Positions 26,080 to 34,975 of a stretch of 64,000 nucleotides of DNA are shown in pieces. The stretch comes from Paenibacillus sp. FSL R7-0204. GTDB lineage: Bacteria; Bacillota; Bacilli; Paenibacillales; Paenibacillaceae. Made by a program: the position numbers and the translations under genes. The stretch lies in assembly GCF_038002225.1 (NCBI RefSeq), contig NZ_JBBOCA010000001.1, positions 5,890,001 through 5,954,000 on the forward strand, read 5' to 3'. The notes below the pieces were generated by a model. It worked only from the letters and a program-made list of their open reading frames with translations. It made no database searches and was not told the DNA's origin. Within the stretch, counting starts at the first letter, position 1; every line of letters begins with the position of its first letter.

Positions 26080-27282
26080 TTGCTGCCTATTCATGAAGTC
26101 ATCGCCAATCCCAAAGCCAGAGAGATCTATTTCACGGTCAGAAAACATGGTACCGTCTCCAAGCAGACCCTGCTGGACGAAAGCGGACTGACCATAAGCA
26201 CATTAACACGCATCCTGGATGAACTGTTGTCCCAGGAGCTTCTGGTTGAGGTCGGCTTCGGCGAATCCACCGGAGGACGCCGCCCTACCCTCTATGAGAC
26301 GAATCCATCTTACGCTTATCTGCTCGGACTGGAGATCTCCCGGACCCATGCCAAGCTTGTGCTGACGGACTTTCATCTGCGCTTGCTGGGCGAGCATACC
26401 TGGAGCATGGATGCAGGGCTTACCCCCGAGCTTCTAATGGAGTCGCTCCACAGACAAGGCTTACAGATGCTTGACGCAGCCTCTGTCCAGCTTAGCCGGG
26501 TCGCCGGTCTGGGCATCGGCGCGGTTGGTCCGCTGGACCGCACAGCCGGAGTTATCCTGAATCCGGCCCGTTTTCCTGCTGAGGGCTGGTCACAAGTACA
26601 TATCAAGGAACAGCTGGAGCAGCGCCTGGGGGTGCCTGTCTATCTGGATAATGGAGCCAATACGGCACTGCTCGGCGAATACTGGGCCGGCAGCAACCGG
26701 ATGCAGCAGCACCTTCTCTATCTCCATGCCGGAATCGGCCTGCGCTCCGCTATTATGAACGATGGGCGGCTGCTCTACGGCATAACCGATACCGAGGGAG
26801 CGGTCGGGCAGATGATCATTGACCGCGCGGGAGTGCCGCCGCAGATTCCCGGCGGCAACGCCGGGGCCTGGGAGAGCTATGTGTCGGTCCGGACGCTGGA
26901 GGGGCAGGCCCGCGAGGCCTGGCGGCTGGACAGCAGCACAAGCCTCCGTGCTCTGGCAGAGCATGAGGAGGCTTTAGAATTCGTCCATCTGCTGGAAGCG
27001 CTCAAGGAGCGCGATCCGGTGATGGTCCGGTTATTCGATGAGATGGCGGTAGCCTGCGGCATCGGGCTGGCGAATCTGATCAATATTCTCCACCCGGAGG
27101 AGGTTATCCTCGGCGGCCCGCTGTTCCTCGCCGCAGATTTCTATGAGACGGCCACACGGATCGCTCTGGAGCGGACCTACTACCGCGGACAATACAACGT
27201 CCGCTTCACCCGGAGCAGCCTGGGCGAGCGTGCAGTTGCAGCAGGAGCATGTGCGCTGGTGCTGCACCAGTTGACAAGCTGA
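26080..27282 (+). CDS. ROK-family transcriptional regulator (NagC/XylR type)
   Basis: A 400-residue protein with an N-terminal winged helix (residues ~10-70, HGTVSKQTLLDESGLTISTLTRILDELLSQELLVEVG, then GGRRPTLYE) fused to a ROK sugar-kinase-like domain (GLEISRTHAKLVLTDF, GIGAVGPLDRTAGVILNP, VYLDNGANTALLGEYW). The usual CxCGxxGC zinc motif after the GIG loop is missing here (TEGAVGQMIIDRAG). A TTG start at 26080 is preceded by AAGGAGAG at good spacing. It lies upstream of, and facing, a GH130 gene, so a role in sugar-dependent repression is plausible but unproven. Confidence 0.88.
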   Translation: MLPIHEVIANPKAREIYFTVRKHGTVSKQTLLDESGLTISTLTRILDELLSQELLVEVGFGESTGGRRPTLYETNPSYAYLLGLEISRTHAKLVLTDFHLRLLGEHTWSMDAGLTPELLMESLHRQGLQMLDAASVQLSRVAGLGIGAVGPLDRTAGVILNPARFPAEGWSQVHIKEQLEQRLGVPVYLDNGANTALLGEYWAGSNRMQQHLLYLHAGIGLRSAIMNDGRLLYGITDTEGAVGQMIIDRAGVPPQIPGGNAGAWESYVSVRTLEGQAREAWRLDSSTSLRALAEHEEALEFVHLLEALKERDPVMVRLFDEMAVACGIGLANLINILHPEEVILGGPLFLAADFYETATRIALERTYYRGQYNVRFTRSSLGERAVAAGACALVLHQLTS

Positions 27283-27315
27283 CGGTGCCCGGAGCGCCCG
27301 CTTCCGGCCGAATCA

Positions 27316-27470
27316 GGTGTATTTATACACCTCGTCCCGCTTGCGGTGCTGGTTGGGCTCCGGCATTGTTGCACCTTTTGCAGGATTTTCGGCGAACCGG
27401 TGCTAATTTGAGCTGTGTTGTTGCAGTATGTGCAGGATTTCCGCACTGGTGACTCCTATTGAGGTAGCGA
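27316..27470. repeat. Degenerate 51/52-bp repeats beyond the ROK gene
   Basis: The palindrome GGTGTATTTATACACC (27316-27331) opens a degenerate array. TTGTTGCA recurs at 27366 and 27418, and TGCAGGATTT at 27379 and 27431, both 52 bases apart. The palindrome resembles those in the 19.9-kb array. It lies between the convergent ROK and GH130 genes and may help terminate both transcripts. Confidence 0.6.
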
Positions 27471-27484
27471 GCTTCCAATCTTAT

Positions 27485-28492
27485 TTATTCCCCTGGCTCC
27501 AGACAGAGCCGGAGCAGATCATCCACATGGGCCGTTGCCAGACACTCCACCGTATCGGCTGCACCGTAATAGATTTTGACTTCGCCCGAGTCCTCCAGGA
27601 TCATCCCGCCGGGAAAAATCACATCGTTGCGGAAGCCGCCTGCCGTTTCATACACCGCTTCGGGCACCAGCAGCGGTGCTGCCGCCCGGCCAATAATCCG
27701 GCTGGGATCTTCGAGGTCCAGCAACATAATACCGGCGGTGTAGCGTTTCTTCCAGGTGTCCTCCCAGCCGTTCTTGCCCCGGGCAGGGTCGAGATCCACC
27801 GCATGGAAGGTGGTCAGCCAGCCCTTGTCCGTCTTCACCGGAGGGGCACCGGGACCTACCTTGTCATTGGCATAAGCCACTTGCTCAACGGCCAGCAGCA
27901 GCTTATGGTTCCCCCAGTACTTCAGATCAGGGGAATCGCTCATCCACATATCGAAGCGGTCGCGGCCGCCCCGGCTGTACACCGGAAGCGGGCGCTCCAG
28001 CCTTACATACTTGCCTCCGATCATCTCCGGGAAGAGCACCATATTGCGGTTATCCGGCAGCGACAGGCTTAGCACTTCAAACGAACGGAAATCGTCAGTG
28101 ACAGCGATCCCGCCGCGCAGCCCGTGACGCGTATCGACTGCGAAGCACATATAACAGCGGTCTCCGACGACACTCAGGCGCGGGTCATACACCCGGACCA
28201 CCTCTTCATCATGCCAGGACCAGCAGGGCTCCGGCTGTACCTCCCAGCTTACGCCGTCATCGCTGAAGGCCAGGCCCAGATTGGTCGTATGATGAGGAGC
28301 CACGATTCCCTTGCTCTCATCGCCATAATCATTGCGGAACACCATGACATATCTGCCCTTGAATTTTGTCACCCCGGCGTTGAATACCATGGCCGGTCCA
28401 TAGGGTACATCAGAAGGCTTCAGAATCGGGTTAAGCGGATGCCGGACCATTACCGGACTTGAAGTCAGCGTGCCTGTTGTCAGATCGTTCAT
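27485..28492 (-). CDS. GH130-family glycoside phosphorylase-like protein
   Basis: A 335-residue five-bladed propeller protein of the GH130 family. Typical blocks are HPLNPILKPSDVPYGPAMVFNAGVTKFKGRYVMVFR, VYDPRLSVVGDRCYMCFAVD, RNMVLFPE and KVGPGAPPVKTDKGWLTTFHAV. Most characterised members phosphorolyse beta-mannosides in the cytoplasm, giving mannose 1-phosphate. The start at 28492 follows AGAGGGG; an upstream extension to 28564 has no ribosome binding site. It is separated by a 540-base repeat-containing gap from the operon at 29-36 kb, on the same strand. Substrate specificity is inferred from family. Confidence 0.85.
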   Translation of the reverse strand: MNDLTTGTLTSSPVMVRHPLNPILKPSDVPYGPAMVFNAGVTKFKGRYVMVFRNDYGDESKGIVAPHHTTNLGLAFSDDGVSWEVQPEPCWSWHDEEVVRVYDPRLSVVGDRCYMCFAVDTRHGLRGGIAVTDDFRSFEVLSLSLPDNRNMVLFPEMIGGKYVRLERPLPVYSRGGRDRFDMWMSDSPDLKYWGNHKLLLAVEQVAYANDKVGPGAPPVKTDKGWLTTFHAVDLDPARGKNGWEDTWKKRYTAGIMLLDLEDPSRIIGRAAAPLLVPEAVYETAGGFRNDVIFPGGMILEDSGEVKIYYGAADTVECLATAHVDDLLRLCLEPGE

Positions 28493-28727
28493 TGTGCAGA
28501 TTCCCCTCTGTAAGTTAATAGATGAAAGCGCAACCAGTGACTTTGCATCCCTATTATGCATCATATTGCATGGTTAATCTATAGAATGTTCACATGAAAT
28601 CTTCCATTTTCAGCTAGTAGCGCATCAGAGCTGATATTGTGAATATGACCATTACCAGACCTTATCGAGCCAGCGTCTCATTCGCACAGCAGTCATTCGG
28701 ATGCTGTAGGCGCTGGAACGATAGTAA

Positions 28728-28915
28728 CTGCATTTTGTACAATGGAATACTGTAAAAAAGGCTTCGAAATAGAATCTATTGTATTCTGTACAATTGAATG
28801 TTGAACAAAGGCCATTTTTCACCCAAAACACAACATTCTACTGTATGAAATACAATAGAATCTCATTTTACGGTCTGTAATCCATTTTCCATTGCAGGAA
28901 ATACAATCAGATACT
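28728..28915. repeat. 51-bp periodic array in two opposing halves
   Basis: TGTACAAT starts at 28736 and 28787 (51 apart). TGTATGAAATACAAT and TGCAGGAAATACAAT start at 28842 and 28893 (51 apart), and TACAAT recurs at 28851 and 28902. The second pair is roughly the reverse complement of the first, so the whole region could fold into a long hairpin. It fills most of the gene-free gap 28493-29034; the rest of that gap shows nothing else. Confidence 0.8.
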
Positions 28916-29034
28916 TAAATGTAAGAGTAAAAGTCGGCAACGGGTGCAGGTTCAGCCTAATACTAGCTCGATGTTCATACTCAGACTTTAACACCTCTGA
29001 GGTTCATTCTTACAGTTCTAAATCCGATGCTCTA

Positions 29035-30054
29035 CTAGTGCAGCATTTCGCCCCGGAGCGCAGCCGCCAGCCTGCCACTGAAGCGGCTGCCCAGCAGCTC
29101 ATAGCCTTCGGGGCCGGGGTGCAGGCCGTCGGTCAGCAGCTCTCCGTCCGCCGGACCGAACCACTCCAGACCATCCAGGTAATGCAGATGGCGGTCTCCC
29201 CGCGCCCGCAGCAGTTCCACCGTATCAGCGATCTCCCGGCGCATTAGCGGCAGGGTGAAGCCGAGCGGGTTCTCCTCTGTCTCACGCTCCGTTCCGTAGA
29301 TCGGCGAGATGATCACCAGCGGTGTCTCTGCATGCTTCTCCCGGATGGTCTCCAGCAGACCGATCAGCAGCGGCTTGAACATCCGCGGGCTGGAAGACGC
29401 TGCGCCATAGATGTTCACGCCGACGCATAAGGTAATCAGGTCAGCCGGCAGATCCCGAATTAGCCGGCCTATCATCGGCTCCATCAGGCAGTTGCCGGAA
29501 AAGCCGAGATTGGTCAAGTGATAGCCGATCTCCCCGGCGGCGATCACCGGCCAGGTGCGCGACGGGCTCCGCGCCGCCACACACTGGGTAATCGAGCTTC
29601 CATACGTCACCCAGCGGGGACGCGTGTCCGCCAGCGGTTCGGCAGCAGCGTCAGCATCAATGGCAAGACCGCTGAGCGTCATACCGGTGTTCTGCGGCAG
29701 ATAGATTTCCAGTTCCTTCACACCAGGGGCAAGCCCGGTGAAGCGGGCCTCCGCTGCCCCCGCAGCAAGCCGGAGCGTCTGTACCAGCCGGCCGTCAGCC
29801 ACACAATCCAGCGAAGTGTCCTCCGCAAGCGGCTCAAACCATAGGAGGAGGGTCTCCGAGCCGGATGCCAGCCGCAGCCGGATGCCGGAGCAGATCTCCG
29901 CCTTGCCGCCGATTCCCTCCGGCGGATACAGATCATAGTCCCGGAAGGGAATCCGCCAAGGCTTGATTCCCTCCTGCCGGTGCTCCAGTGAGACCGCCCC
30001 GTGAAACCACGCCTCTTGCAAAAGAAGGTGCTTCACGCTCTTTACGTCCTTCAT
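29035..30054 (-). CDS. SGNH/GDSL-type esterase with N-terminal beta domain
   Basis: A 339-residue protein. The first ~145 residues look like a beta-sandwich; the rest is an SGNH hydrolase. Block I is TYGSSIT (catalytic Ser about 154), block II GFSGNC, block III CVGVNIYG, and block V TDGLHPG with D309 and H312 completing the triad. No signal peptide is present, so it probably removes acetyl groups from imported oligosaccharides. Its start overlaps the stop of the FAD-dependent oxidoreductase gene by four bases. Carbohydrate esterase activity is inferred from context. Confidence 0.85.
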   Translation of the reverse strand: MKDVKSVKHLLLQEAWFHGAVSLEHRQEGIKPWRIPFRDYDLYPPEGIGGKAEICSGIRLRLASGSETLLLWFEPLAEDTSLDCVADGRLVQTLRLAAGAAEARFTGLAPGVKELEIYLPQNTGMTLSGLAIDADAAAEPLADTRPRWVTYGSSITQCVAARSPSRTWPVIAAGEIGYHLTNLGFSGNCLMEPMIGRLIRDLPADLITLCVGVNIYGAASSSPRMFKPLLIGLLETIREKHAETPLVIISPIYGTERETEENPLGFTLPLMRREIADTVELLRARGDRHLHYLDGLEWFGPADGELLTDGLHPGPEGYELLGSRFSGRLAAALRGEMLH

Positions 30055-31439
30055 TCCGCCTGTCCCGCTTCCCTATCCCGCTCCGCCGCCCCGGAAGCGA
30101 AATTCTCCCCGAGCCACACATCCTGCTCCAGCAGGCGCTGCTGAAGCTCAGGAACCGAAATGCTGCGGGAGTCCGTGCCGTCCCGCAGCGCAAGCGTTGC
30201 TGCCATGCCGCAGGCCTGGCCCATCGAGAAGCAGTTCGGCATTACCCGAAGCGAGCCTTGCACCGCCCGGTCCGAGGACACCGAACGTCCCGCAACCCAG
30301 AGATTGCGGATGCCCACCGGAAGCATCACCCGGTAAGGCACCCCGTGGGAGACGCCCGGCGGCAGATGATTAAAGGTCATATCACTTTTGCTGGTCGCCA
30401 GATGAATATCAATGTAATACGCATTGCGGGCGATATCGTCCGGAAAAGAACGCGCTGCCACAAAGTCGTCCACAGTCAGCGTATAATCTCCCTGGATGCG
30501 CCGCGTCTCCCGGATACCAAGCTGCTCTCCGCTTGCTACCAGATGCGCCTGCTCGAAGCCGGGCACATACTTCCGGAAGAATTCAAGCTGCCGCAGCACC
30601 GTCCGGCGGCCTTCAATGGCTCCGCGCGTCAGGTCCTCGGCCTTCGTTCCGTCTACCCCGAACACATGGCCGAAGTTCACGCCGACCAGCTGATCGCTCA
30701 CCCAGGCCAGGCCGGAGATCGATTTGCGGCCTTCCGGCAGCGCCCCTTCCAGAATGGCCTGCTCCACGGTCCGGTGCAATTGACTTGTATCTCCCGTCTC
30801 CGCCAGGAAGCGGCTGAAGCTGGGACGGTCTACATTCGCCAGCAGATAACACATGCTGCCCGGCTGAAGCTCCCCGTCATCGCCGCCCTTCTGGAACGGC
30901 ACGCCCGACAGGGCCGCAATGTCGCCGTCGCCGGTGCAGTCGATGATATAACGGCAGCGGATAAATGACCTGCCGGATTTGTTGACAATCATTACGCCCT
31001 CTATGGTCTGCCCGTCTGAAGACCGCACCACATCGTAGACAAAGGTGTGGAACAGCGGCGTCACACCACTCTCCAGCACAGCGCTGTCATAGACACGCTT
31101 CAACACCTCAGGATCAATCGGCACCCAGTCGAGCTGCTCGCGGTATTCCTCCTGATACTCCGGGTCACAAGCCTGCTTCATCCGCTCCATCAGCTTCAGG
31201 CCGAGGCCACGGATAATCGGCTTGACCTTGTCCGTATAGGGACAGAAGGCAGGCACCAGCGCCACGGTGCCCATTCCACCCAGATACCCGCGCTGCTCCA
31301 CGATCATCGTGCTTGCCCCGCCTTCAGCCGCCGAGATCGCGGCGGCAATCCCTGCCGCCCCGCCGCCGATAACCAGCACATCAACCTCGCTGGAGACAGG
31401 CACCTCAGCCTGCGGTACTGTAATATGTCCGTAATTCAT
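30051..31439 (-). CDS. FAD-dependent oxidoreductase (FAD_oxidored family)
   Basis: A 462-residue flavoprotein. The N-terminal nucleotide-binding loop is VLVIGGGAAGIAAAIS (GGGAAG at 25-30), with VEQRGYLGGMGT shortly after, IIDCTGDGDIAALSGV near residue 165, and a C-terminal FAD-closing block RNLWVAGRSVSSDRAVQGSLRVMPNCFSMGQACGMAA. Proteins of this type are frequent in carbohydrate gene clusters, but their substrates are mostly unknown. It lies between permease and esterase genes of the GH130-linked operon. A second member at 36430 is divergent. FAD binding is clear; the reaction is not. Confidence 0.85.
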   Translation of the reverse strand: MNYGHITVPQAEVPVSSEVDVLVIGGGAAGIAAAISAAEGGASTMIVEQRGYLGGMGTVALVPAFCPYTDKVKPIIRGLGLKLMERMKQACDPEYQEEYREQLDWVPIDPEVLKRVYDSAVLESGVTPLFHTFVYDVVRSSDGQTIEGVMIVNKSGRSFIRCRYIIDCTGDGDIAALSGVPFQKGGDDGELQPGSMCYLLANVDRPSFSRFLAETGDTSQLHRTVEQAILEGALPEGRKSISGLAWVSDQLVGVNFGHVFGVDGTKAEDLTRGAIEGRRTVLRQLEFFRKYVPGFEQAHLVASGEQLGIRETRRIQGDYTLTVDDFVAARSFPDDIARNAYYIDIHLATSKSDMTFNHLPPGVSHGVPYRVMLPVGIRNLWVAGRSVSSDRAVQGSLRVMPNCFSMGQACGMAATLALRDGTDSRSISVPELQQRLLEQDVWLGENFASGAAERDREAGQAE

Positions 31440-31460
31440 CGTTATCCTCCTAAAAGTTTT

Positions 31461-31517
31461 GATAGCGTAGCTTCACCTGAATCCACCTCGCAAAACTCGC
31501 TTCGGAAGCATAGGCTT
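31461..31517. repeat. Fragment of the dispersed repeat
   Basis: CTCGCTTCGGAAGCATAGGCT and flanking GATAGCGTAGC words resemble one end of the ~160-bp repeat found at 14059 and 59894, in the same orientation as the 59.9-kb copy. It lies in the 91-base gap between a permease and the FAD oxidoreductase gene. Confidence 0.5.
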
Positions 31518-31530
31518 ATCTTAAAGTTTA

Positions 31531-32430
31531 TTACCCCTTCACCGAACCCGCCGTCACCTGAATGAAGGTTTTATTCGCAAGAATATACGCCAGCAGCATC
31601 GGCAGGATGGACAGGCAGGCCCCGGCCATCATCAGATGAATCTGCATCGCTGCTGAAGAGCCGTAGCGGAGATTCGCCAGCCCGACTGTCAGCGTCTGCA
31701 GCTTCGGATTGGTCATCGTGAAGACCAGCGGCAGAATGTATTCATTCCAGGCATGGCGGAAGGCGAACAATCCGGCCACCCCAAGCCCAGGGGTCAAGAG
31801 CGGCAGAATAATACGGAAAAAGGTGCGGATGAAGCCCGAGCCGTCCACCATCGCCGCCTCATCCAGCTCCCGGGGAATCGCCTTGAAGAAGCCCTGCAGC
31901 ATGAAGAAGGTACTGGAATGGGCACTGACCAGAATCAGAATAACCCCCCACAGCGTGGTATTCAGATTCAGCGCAACCATGAGATCGAACTGCGGGCGCA
32001 GGACAATGGCCCCGACTGAAATGAACATCATGGACGCCTGCACTGTGACATAAATCCTTTTCCCCGGAAAATCACGCCGGTCCACCACATAAGCAGCCAT
32101 CGAGGCCACCAGCAGCGTTCCCACCGTCACCATCACACTCATAAAAGCACTGTTCCAGGTATAGCGGGCGAAATTGGCCTGCTTCCAGGCTTCGGCATAG
32201 TTATTAAATTGCAGCTTGGCAGGAAGCAGGGTTCCCCCCGTCATCATCTCGGCCCCGGTCTTCAGCGAGCCGGTCAGCGTCATCAGCAGCGGAAACAGGG
32301 TCAGAACCGCCGTTACCAGCAGAAAGATCCACATCACGGTCCGGGTCAATATTCTCCCGGCAGAGCCGGGCGTCCGGTCAGCCGTCTGCGGCCGCCCTGC
32401 GGGCTGTTTGGATATCACAGATTCGTTCAT
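31531..32430 (-). CDS. Carbohydrate ABC transporter permease (MalG/AraQ type)
   Basis: A 299-residue permease with about six membrane segments, the first at residues ~31-52 (MWIFLLVTAVLTLFPLLMTLTGS). The EAA loop is ELDEAAMVDGSGFIRTFFRIILPLLTP near residues 190-215, and the C-terminus TAGSVKG is typical. It pairs with the permease encoded 13 bases upstream and with the lipoprotein at 33412-34830. No ATPase gene is present in the operon, consistent with a shared MsmX-type ATPase. Confidence 0.9.
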   Translation of the reverse strand: MNESVISKQPAGRPQTADRTPGSAGRILTRTVMWIFLLVTAVLTLFPLLMTLTGSLKTGAEMMTGGTLLPAKLQFNNYAEAWKQANFARYTWNSAFMSVMVTVGTLLVASMAAYVVDRRDFPGKRIYVTVQASMMFISVGAIVLRPQFDLMVALNLNTTLWGVILILVSAHSSTFFMLQGFFKAIPRELDEAAMVDGSGFIRTFFRIILPLLTPGLGVAGLFAFRHAWNEYILPLVFTMTNPKLQTLTVGLANLRYGSSAAMQIHLMMAGACLSILPMLLAYILANKTFIQVTAGSVKG

Positions 32431-32443
32431 TTGGATAAGCCTC

Positions 32444-33343
32444 CTAATACACCTTGTTCATTTTGCGGCTGAAGAAGAAGTACAGGCCGGTTACCGCTCC
32501 GACAATCACAGCGGTGGCGAAGCCCACGGCGCTGCCGTAACCGAGCTGCTGCGTTACCGGTGAACCGGTGGATACAGGGAACAGCAGCTTGTAGAGGTAG
32601 AGATACATCACTTCCGTTTTGCCGATCGGTCCGCCTTCGGTGATGACCATGATGCTCTCATAGCCCTTCAGGGAAGCGATAATCGCCAGCATAATGACCA
32701 TCTGGGCTACCGGAGCCAGCATCGGAAGTGTAATATTCCAGAAGCGTCTTCCGGCGTTCGCTCCGTCGATGGACGCGCTCTCGTACAGGTCCTGCGGAAT
32801 GCTCTGCAGCCCGGCGAGGAATAGCAGCATATAGTTCCCGACTGCACCCCACACCGCCACAATAATTACCGTCAGCATCGCATGCTTCGGACCAAGCCAG
32901 TCTACCGGCTGGGAGACGAGATGCAGCTTCATCAGAACCGTGTTAACCATTCCGTTATAGGAATTGAAGATGTTATAAAAAACAACGGAGATGACCGCGG
33001 TACTAATGACCGTCGGCATGAAATATATACCCCGGAGCAGATTAGACCCGCGCAATCTGCCGTTAAGAATAACAGCCAGCAGCAGCGACAGCGGCAGGGT
33101 CAGCAGCAGCTTTCCTCCGGCAAAGATGAAGGTGTTGCGGACCGATTCCCAGAACAGGTTATCCCGCAGCAGCCGGCTGAAATTGTCCAGCCCGGTAAAC
33201 AGCGCCTCGCCGTAACCTGCATAATCATAGAACATATAGCGCAGCATCCAGATGAGAGGATAGATGCCGAGAGTGAGCGTCAGAATGATGCTCGGTGCCA
33301 GGAACAGGGAATTCTCCCCAAGCCTTTTCCATTTGTAGATCAT
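32444..33343 (-). CDS. Carbohydrate ABC transporter permease (MalF/AraP type)
   Basis: A 299-residue permease starting MIYKWKRLGENSLFLAPSIILTLTLGIYPLIWMLRYMFYDY. The EAA loop reads IPQDLYESASIDGANAGRRFWNITLPML near residues 185-210. AAGGAGAC lies upstream of ATG 33343. The gene follows the lipoprotein gene after a 68-base gap holding a hairpin that may reduce downstream expression. It forms the first half of the importer channel. Confidence 0.9.
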   Translation of the reverse strand: MIYKWKRLGENSLFLAPSIILTLTLGIYPLIWMLRYMFYDYAGYGEALFTGLDNFSRLLRDNLFWESVRNTFIFAGGKLLLTLPLSLLLAVILNGRLRGSNLLRGIYFMPTVISTAVISVVFYNIFNSYNGMVNTVLMKLHLVSQPVDWLGPKHAMLTVIIVAVWGAVGNYMLLFLAGLQSIPQDLYESASIDGANAGRRFWNITLPMLAPVAQMVIMLAIIASLKGYESIMVITEGGPIGKTEVMYLYLYKLLFPVSTGSPVTQQLGYGSAVGFATAVIVGAVTGLYFFFSRKMNKVY

Positions 33344-33368
33344 AATTAGTCTCCTTCAGGGAAAGCAA

Positions 33369-33403
33369 AGGGGCTGATCCGGGAATCCCGTACAAGCCCC
33401 TGT
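33369..33403 (-). terminator. Intercistronic hairpin between lipoprotein and permease genes
   Basis: On the minus strand AGGGGCT and AGCCCCT flank an inner CGGGA/TCCCG pair, followed by TTGCTTT. Such hairpins after binding-protein genes commonly lower expression of the membrane subunits by partial termination or mRNA stabilisation. Confidence 0.65.
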
Positions 33404-33411
33404 GTAACCCG

Positions 33412-34830
33412 TTATTCTCCCTGCGGCTTCATTGGATCAAAGGCCGGGTCCGGTGTAACGGTAACCTCGCCCTTCTCCACTGCTTTGGACAATGCGTCAT
33501 TGTATCTTGTATTCAGATCAGCAGCAATGGCCTTGGAGTCCCCACCCGAAAGCATATATTTGAAGAAAGCATCCGCATAGGTAGAGCCTTCCGGCGTGAC
33601 GTTCGGCACAGCAGGCCAGAGCGAGTCATGCTCGCCGACCAGGAAGCCTTCCATACCGCCAATTTCCGGCTTCTGGGCCTGCTCCACAATACCCGGCACT
33701 ACAGCAATCCCGAAGCCCTTCTCATGATACGTCTTCAGAATATCGTCGCCGTACATGTACTGCATGAATTTCCAGGCGGCCTCCTGATGCGCCGATTTCG
33801 CGCTGATCCCGAGCCAGGTACCGGCGGATACGATCTCCGAGGTTCCCTTAATCTGCCCGTCCAGCGTAGGGGCCAGCGCACCTGCCCAGTTGATCTCTGT
33901 CGGGAACTGGTCCTGGTATACGCCCGGCTCCGTCGAGAAGCTGAGGTACATGCCGATTTTGCCTGCGGCAAATTGGGCGCGCAGCGGGTCGATATCCAGT
34001 GTCTCCGCCCCCGGCAGAATACTTCTGTCTTCGTACATCTGCTTGAAATACTCGATAACCTGAGAGTAAGGCGCGAAGTCGAACTGGCCTGTCTTCAGGT
34101 CAAAGCCAAGACCCTGATAGCCGCTCAAGGAGAGAATCTCGCGGATCGAACGGTCAAAGGCCGCCTTCGGGCTTTTGAAGTTCAGCGCGAAGCCGTAGAC
34201 GCCCTCCGATTTGCCGGCTTCGGTTATTTTCTTGGCATCATCGACCATTTCCTGCAGCGATACCGGAGGATTCGCGATGCCGGCTTTGTCAAAGAGATCC
34301 TTATTGTAGATCAGACGCAGGGTGAGGCCGGTATTGGCCAACGAATACACCTTGCCGTCAAAACGGTTGACATTATCGATCAGCAGGCTGCCGAATTTCG
34401 TTTTGATCTCGTCGGTCAGGTAATCGTCAATCGGAGCCAGATAGCCTTTTTTGACAAATTCGGGGGTATTGCCGCTCTTCAGACGCAGGATATCCGGTGC
34501 CTGGTTGCTGGTGAAGGCAATGTCAACGCTCTGCGCGTAATTCTCAGACATGACTGTCAGTTCCACCTGGATATTCTCGCCGTTCGTCTCATTGAACTTG
34601 TTGATCAGTTCCTTGATATATTCCTGGTCATGACGGTCATCCGTCCAGTACTTAAGCTGTACCGGCTCGCCTGTTTCTGCTGCGGCCGAAGCTGTCGGAC
34701 TCGCTGTTGCCGCTCCGGGTGTTCCCTCTGCCGCACCACCGCTCTTGTTATTGTTCCCGTTCCCGCCGCAGCCGGCGATTCCGGCGGCCAGCATGAGGCT
34801 CAGGCTGAGGCCCAACCATTTTTTCTGCAT
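33412..34830 (-). CDS. Sugar ABC transporter substrate-binding lipoprotein
   Basis: A 472-residue lipoprotein with a short signal peptide and lipobox IAGC (Cys about 21), followed by a Gly/Asn and Ala/Ser/Thr-rich linker. The family 1 solute-binding signature appears as AFTSNQAPDILRLKSGN. ATG 34830 has AAAGGGG upstream; the frame extends to 35073 without signal-peptide character and was not used. It delivers its sugar to the two permeases coded downstream. A TATAAT at 34877-34882 on the minus strand is a weak promoter candidate. The ligand is unknown, perhaps a mannoside given the GH130 neighbours. Confidence 0.9.
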   Translation of the reverse strand: MQKKWLGLSLSLMLAAGIAGCGGNGNNNKSGGAAEGTPGAATASPTASAAAETGEPVQLKYWTDDRHDQEYIKELINKFNETNGENIQVELTVMSENYAQSVDIAFTSNQAPDILRLKSGNTPEFVKKGYLAPIDDYLTDEIKTKFGSLLIDNVNRFDGKVYSLANTGLTLRLIYNKDLFDKAGIANPPVSLQEMVDDAKKITEAGKSEGVYGFALNFKSPKAAFDRSIREILSLSGYQGLGFDLKTGQFDFAPYSQVIEYFKQMYEDRSILPGAETLDIDPLRAQFAAGKIGMYLSFSTEPGVYQDQFPTEINWAGALAPTLDGQIKGTSEIVSAGTWLGISAKSAHQEAAWKFMQYMYGDDILKTYHEKGFGIAVVPGIVEQAQKPEIGGMEGFLVGEHDSLWPAVPNVTPEGSTYADAFFKYMLSGGDSKAIAADLNTRYNDALSKAVEKGEVTVTPDPAFDPMKPQGE

Positions 34831-34975
34831 ACGTTCTACCCCTTTGATTGACATTTGTATTGTGAGCTCGTTCTCTATTATAGGCCACCCCTCCCGCAAA
34901 AGGAGTGCGGCAGACTCACTCTTGAGGGACAGAATTCTATTCTTTGCGGCAGGCGGCAGCGGTCGGGCTCTCCCG

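Noticed and set aside
28522..28535. TGAAAGCGCAACCA as a CcpA cre site upstream of the GH130 gene
   Set aside because: Two of the fixed cre positions do not match, so it is not better than chance in a window of this size.
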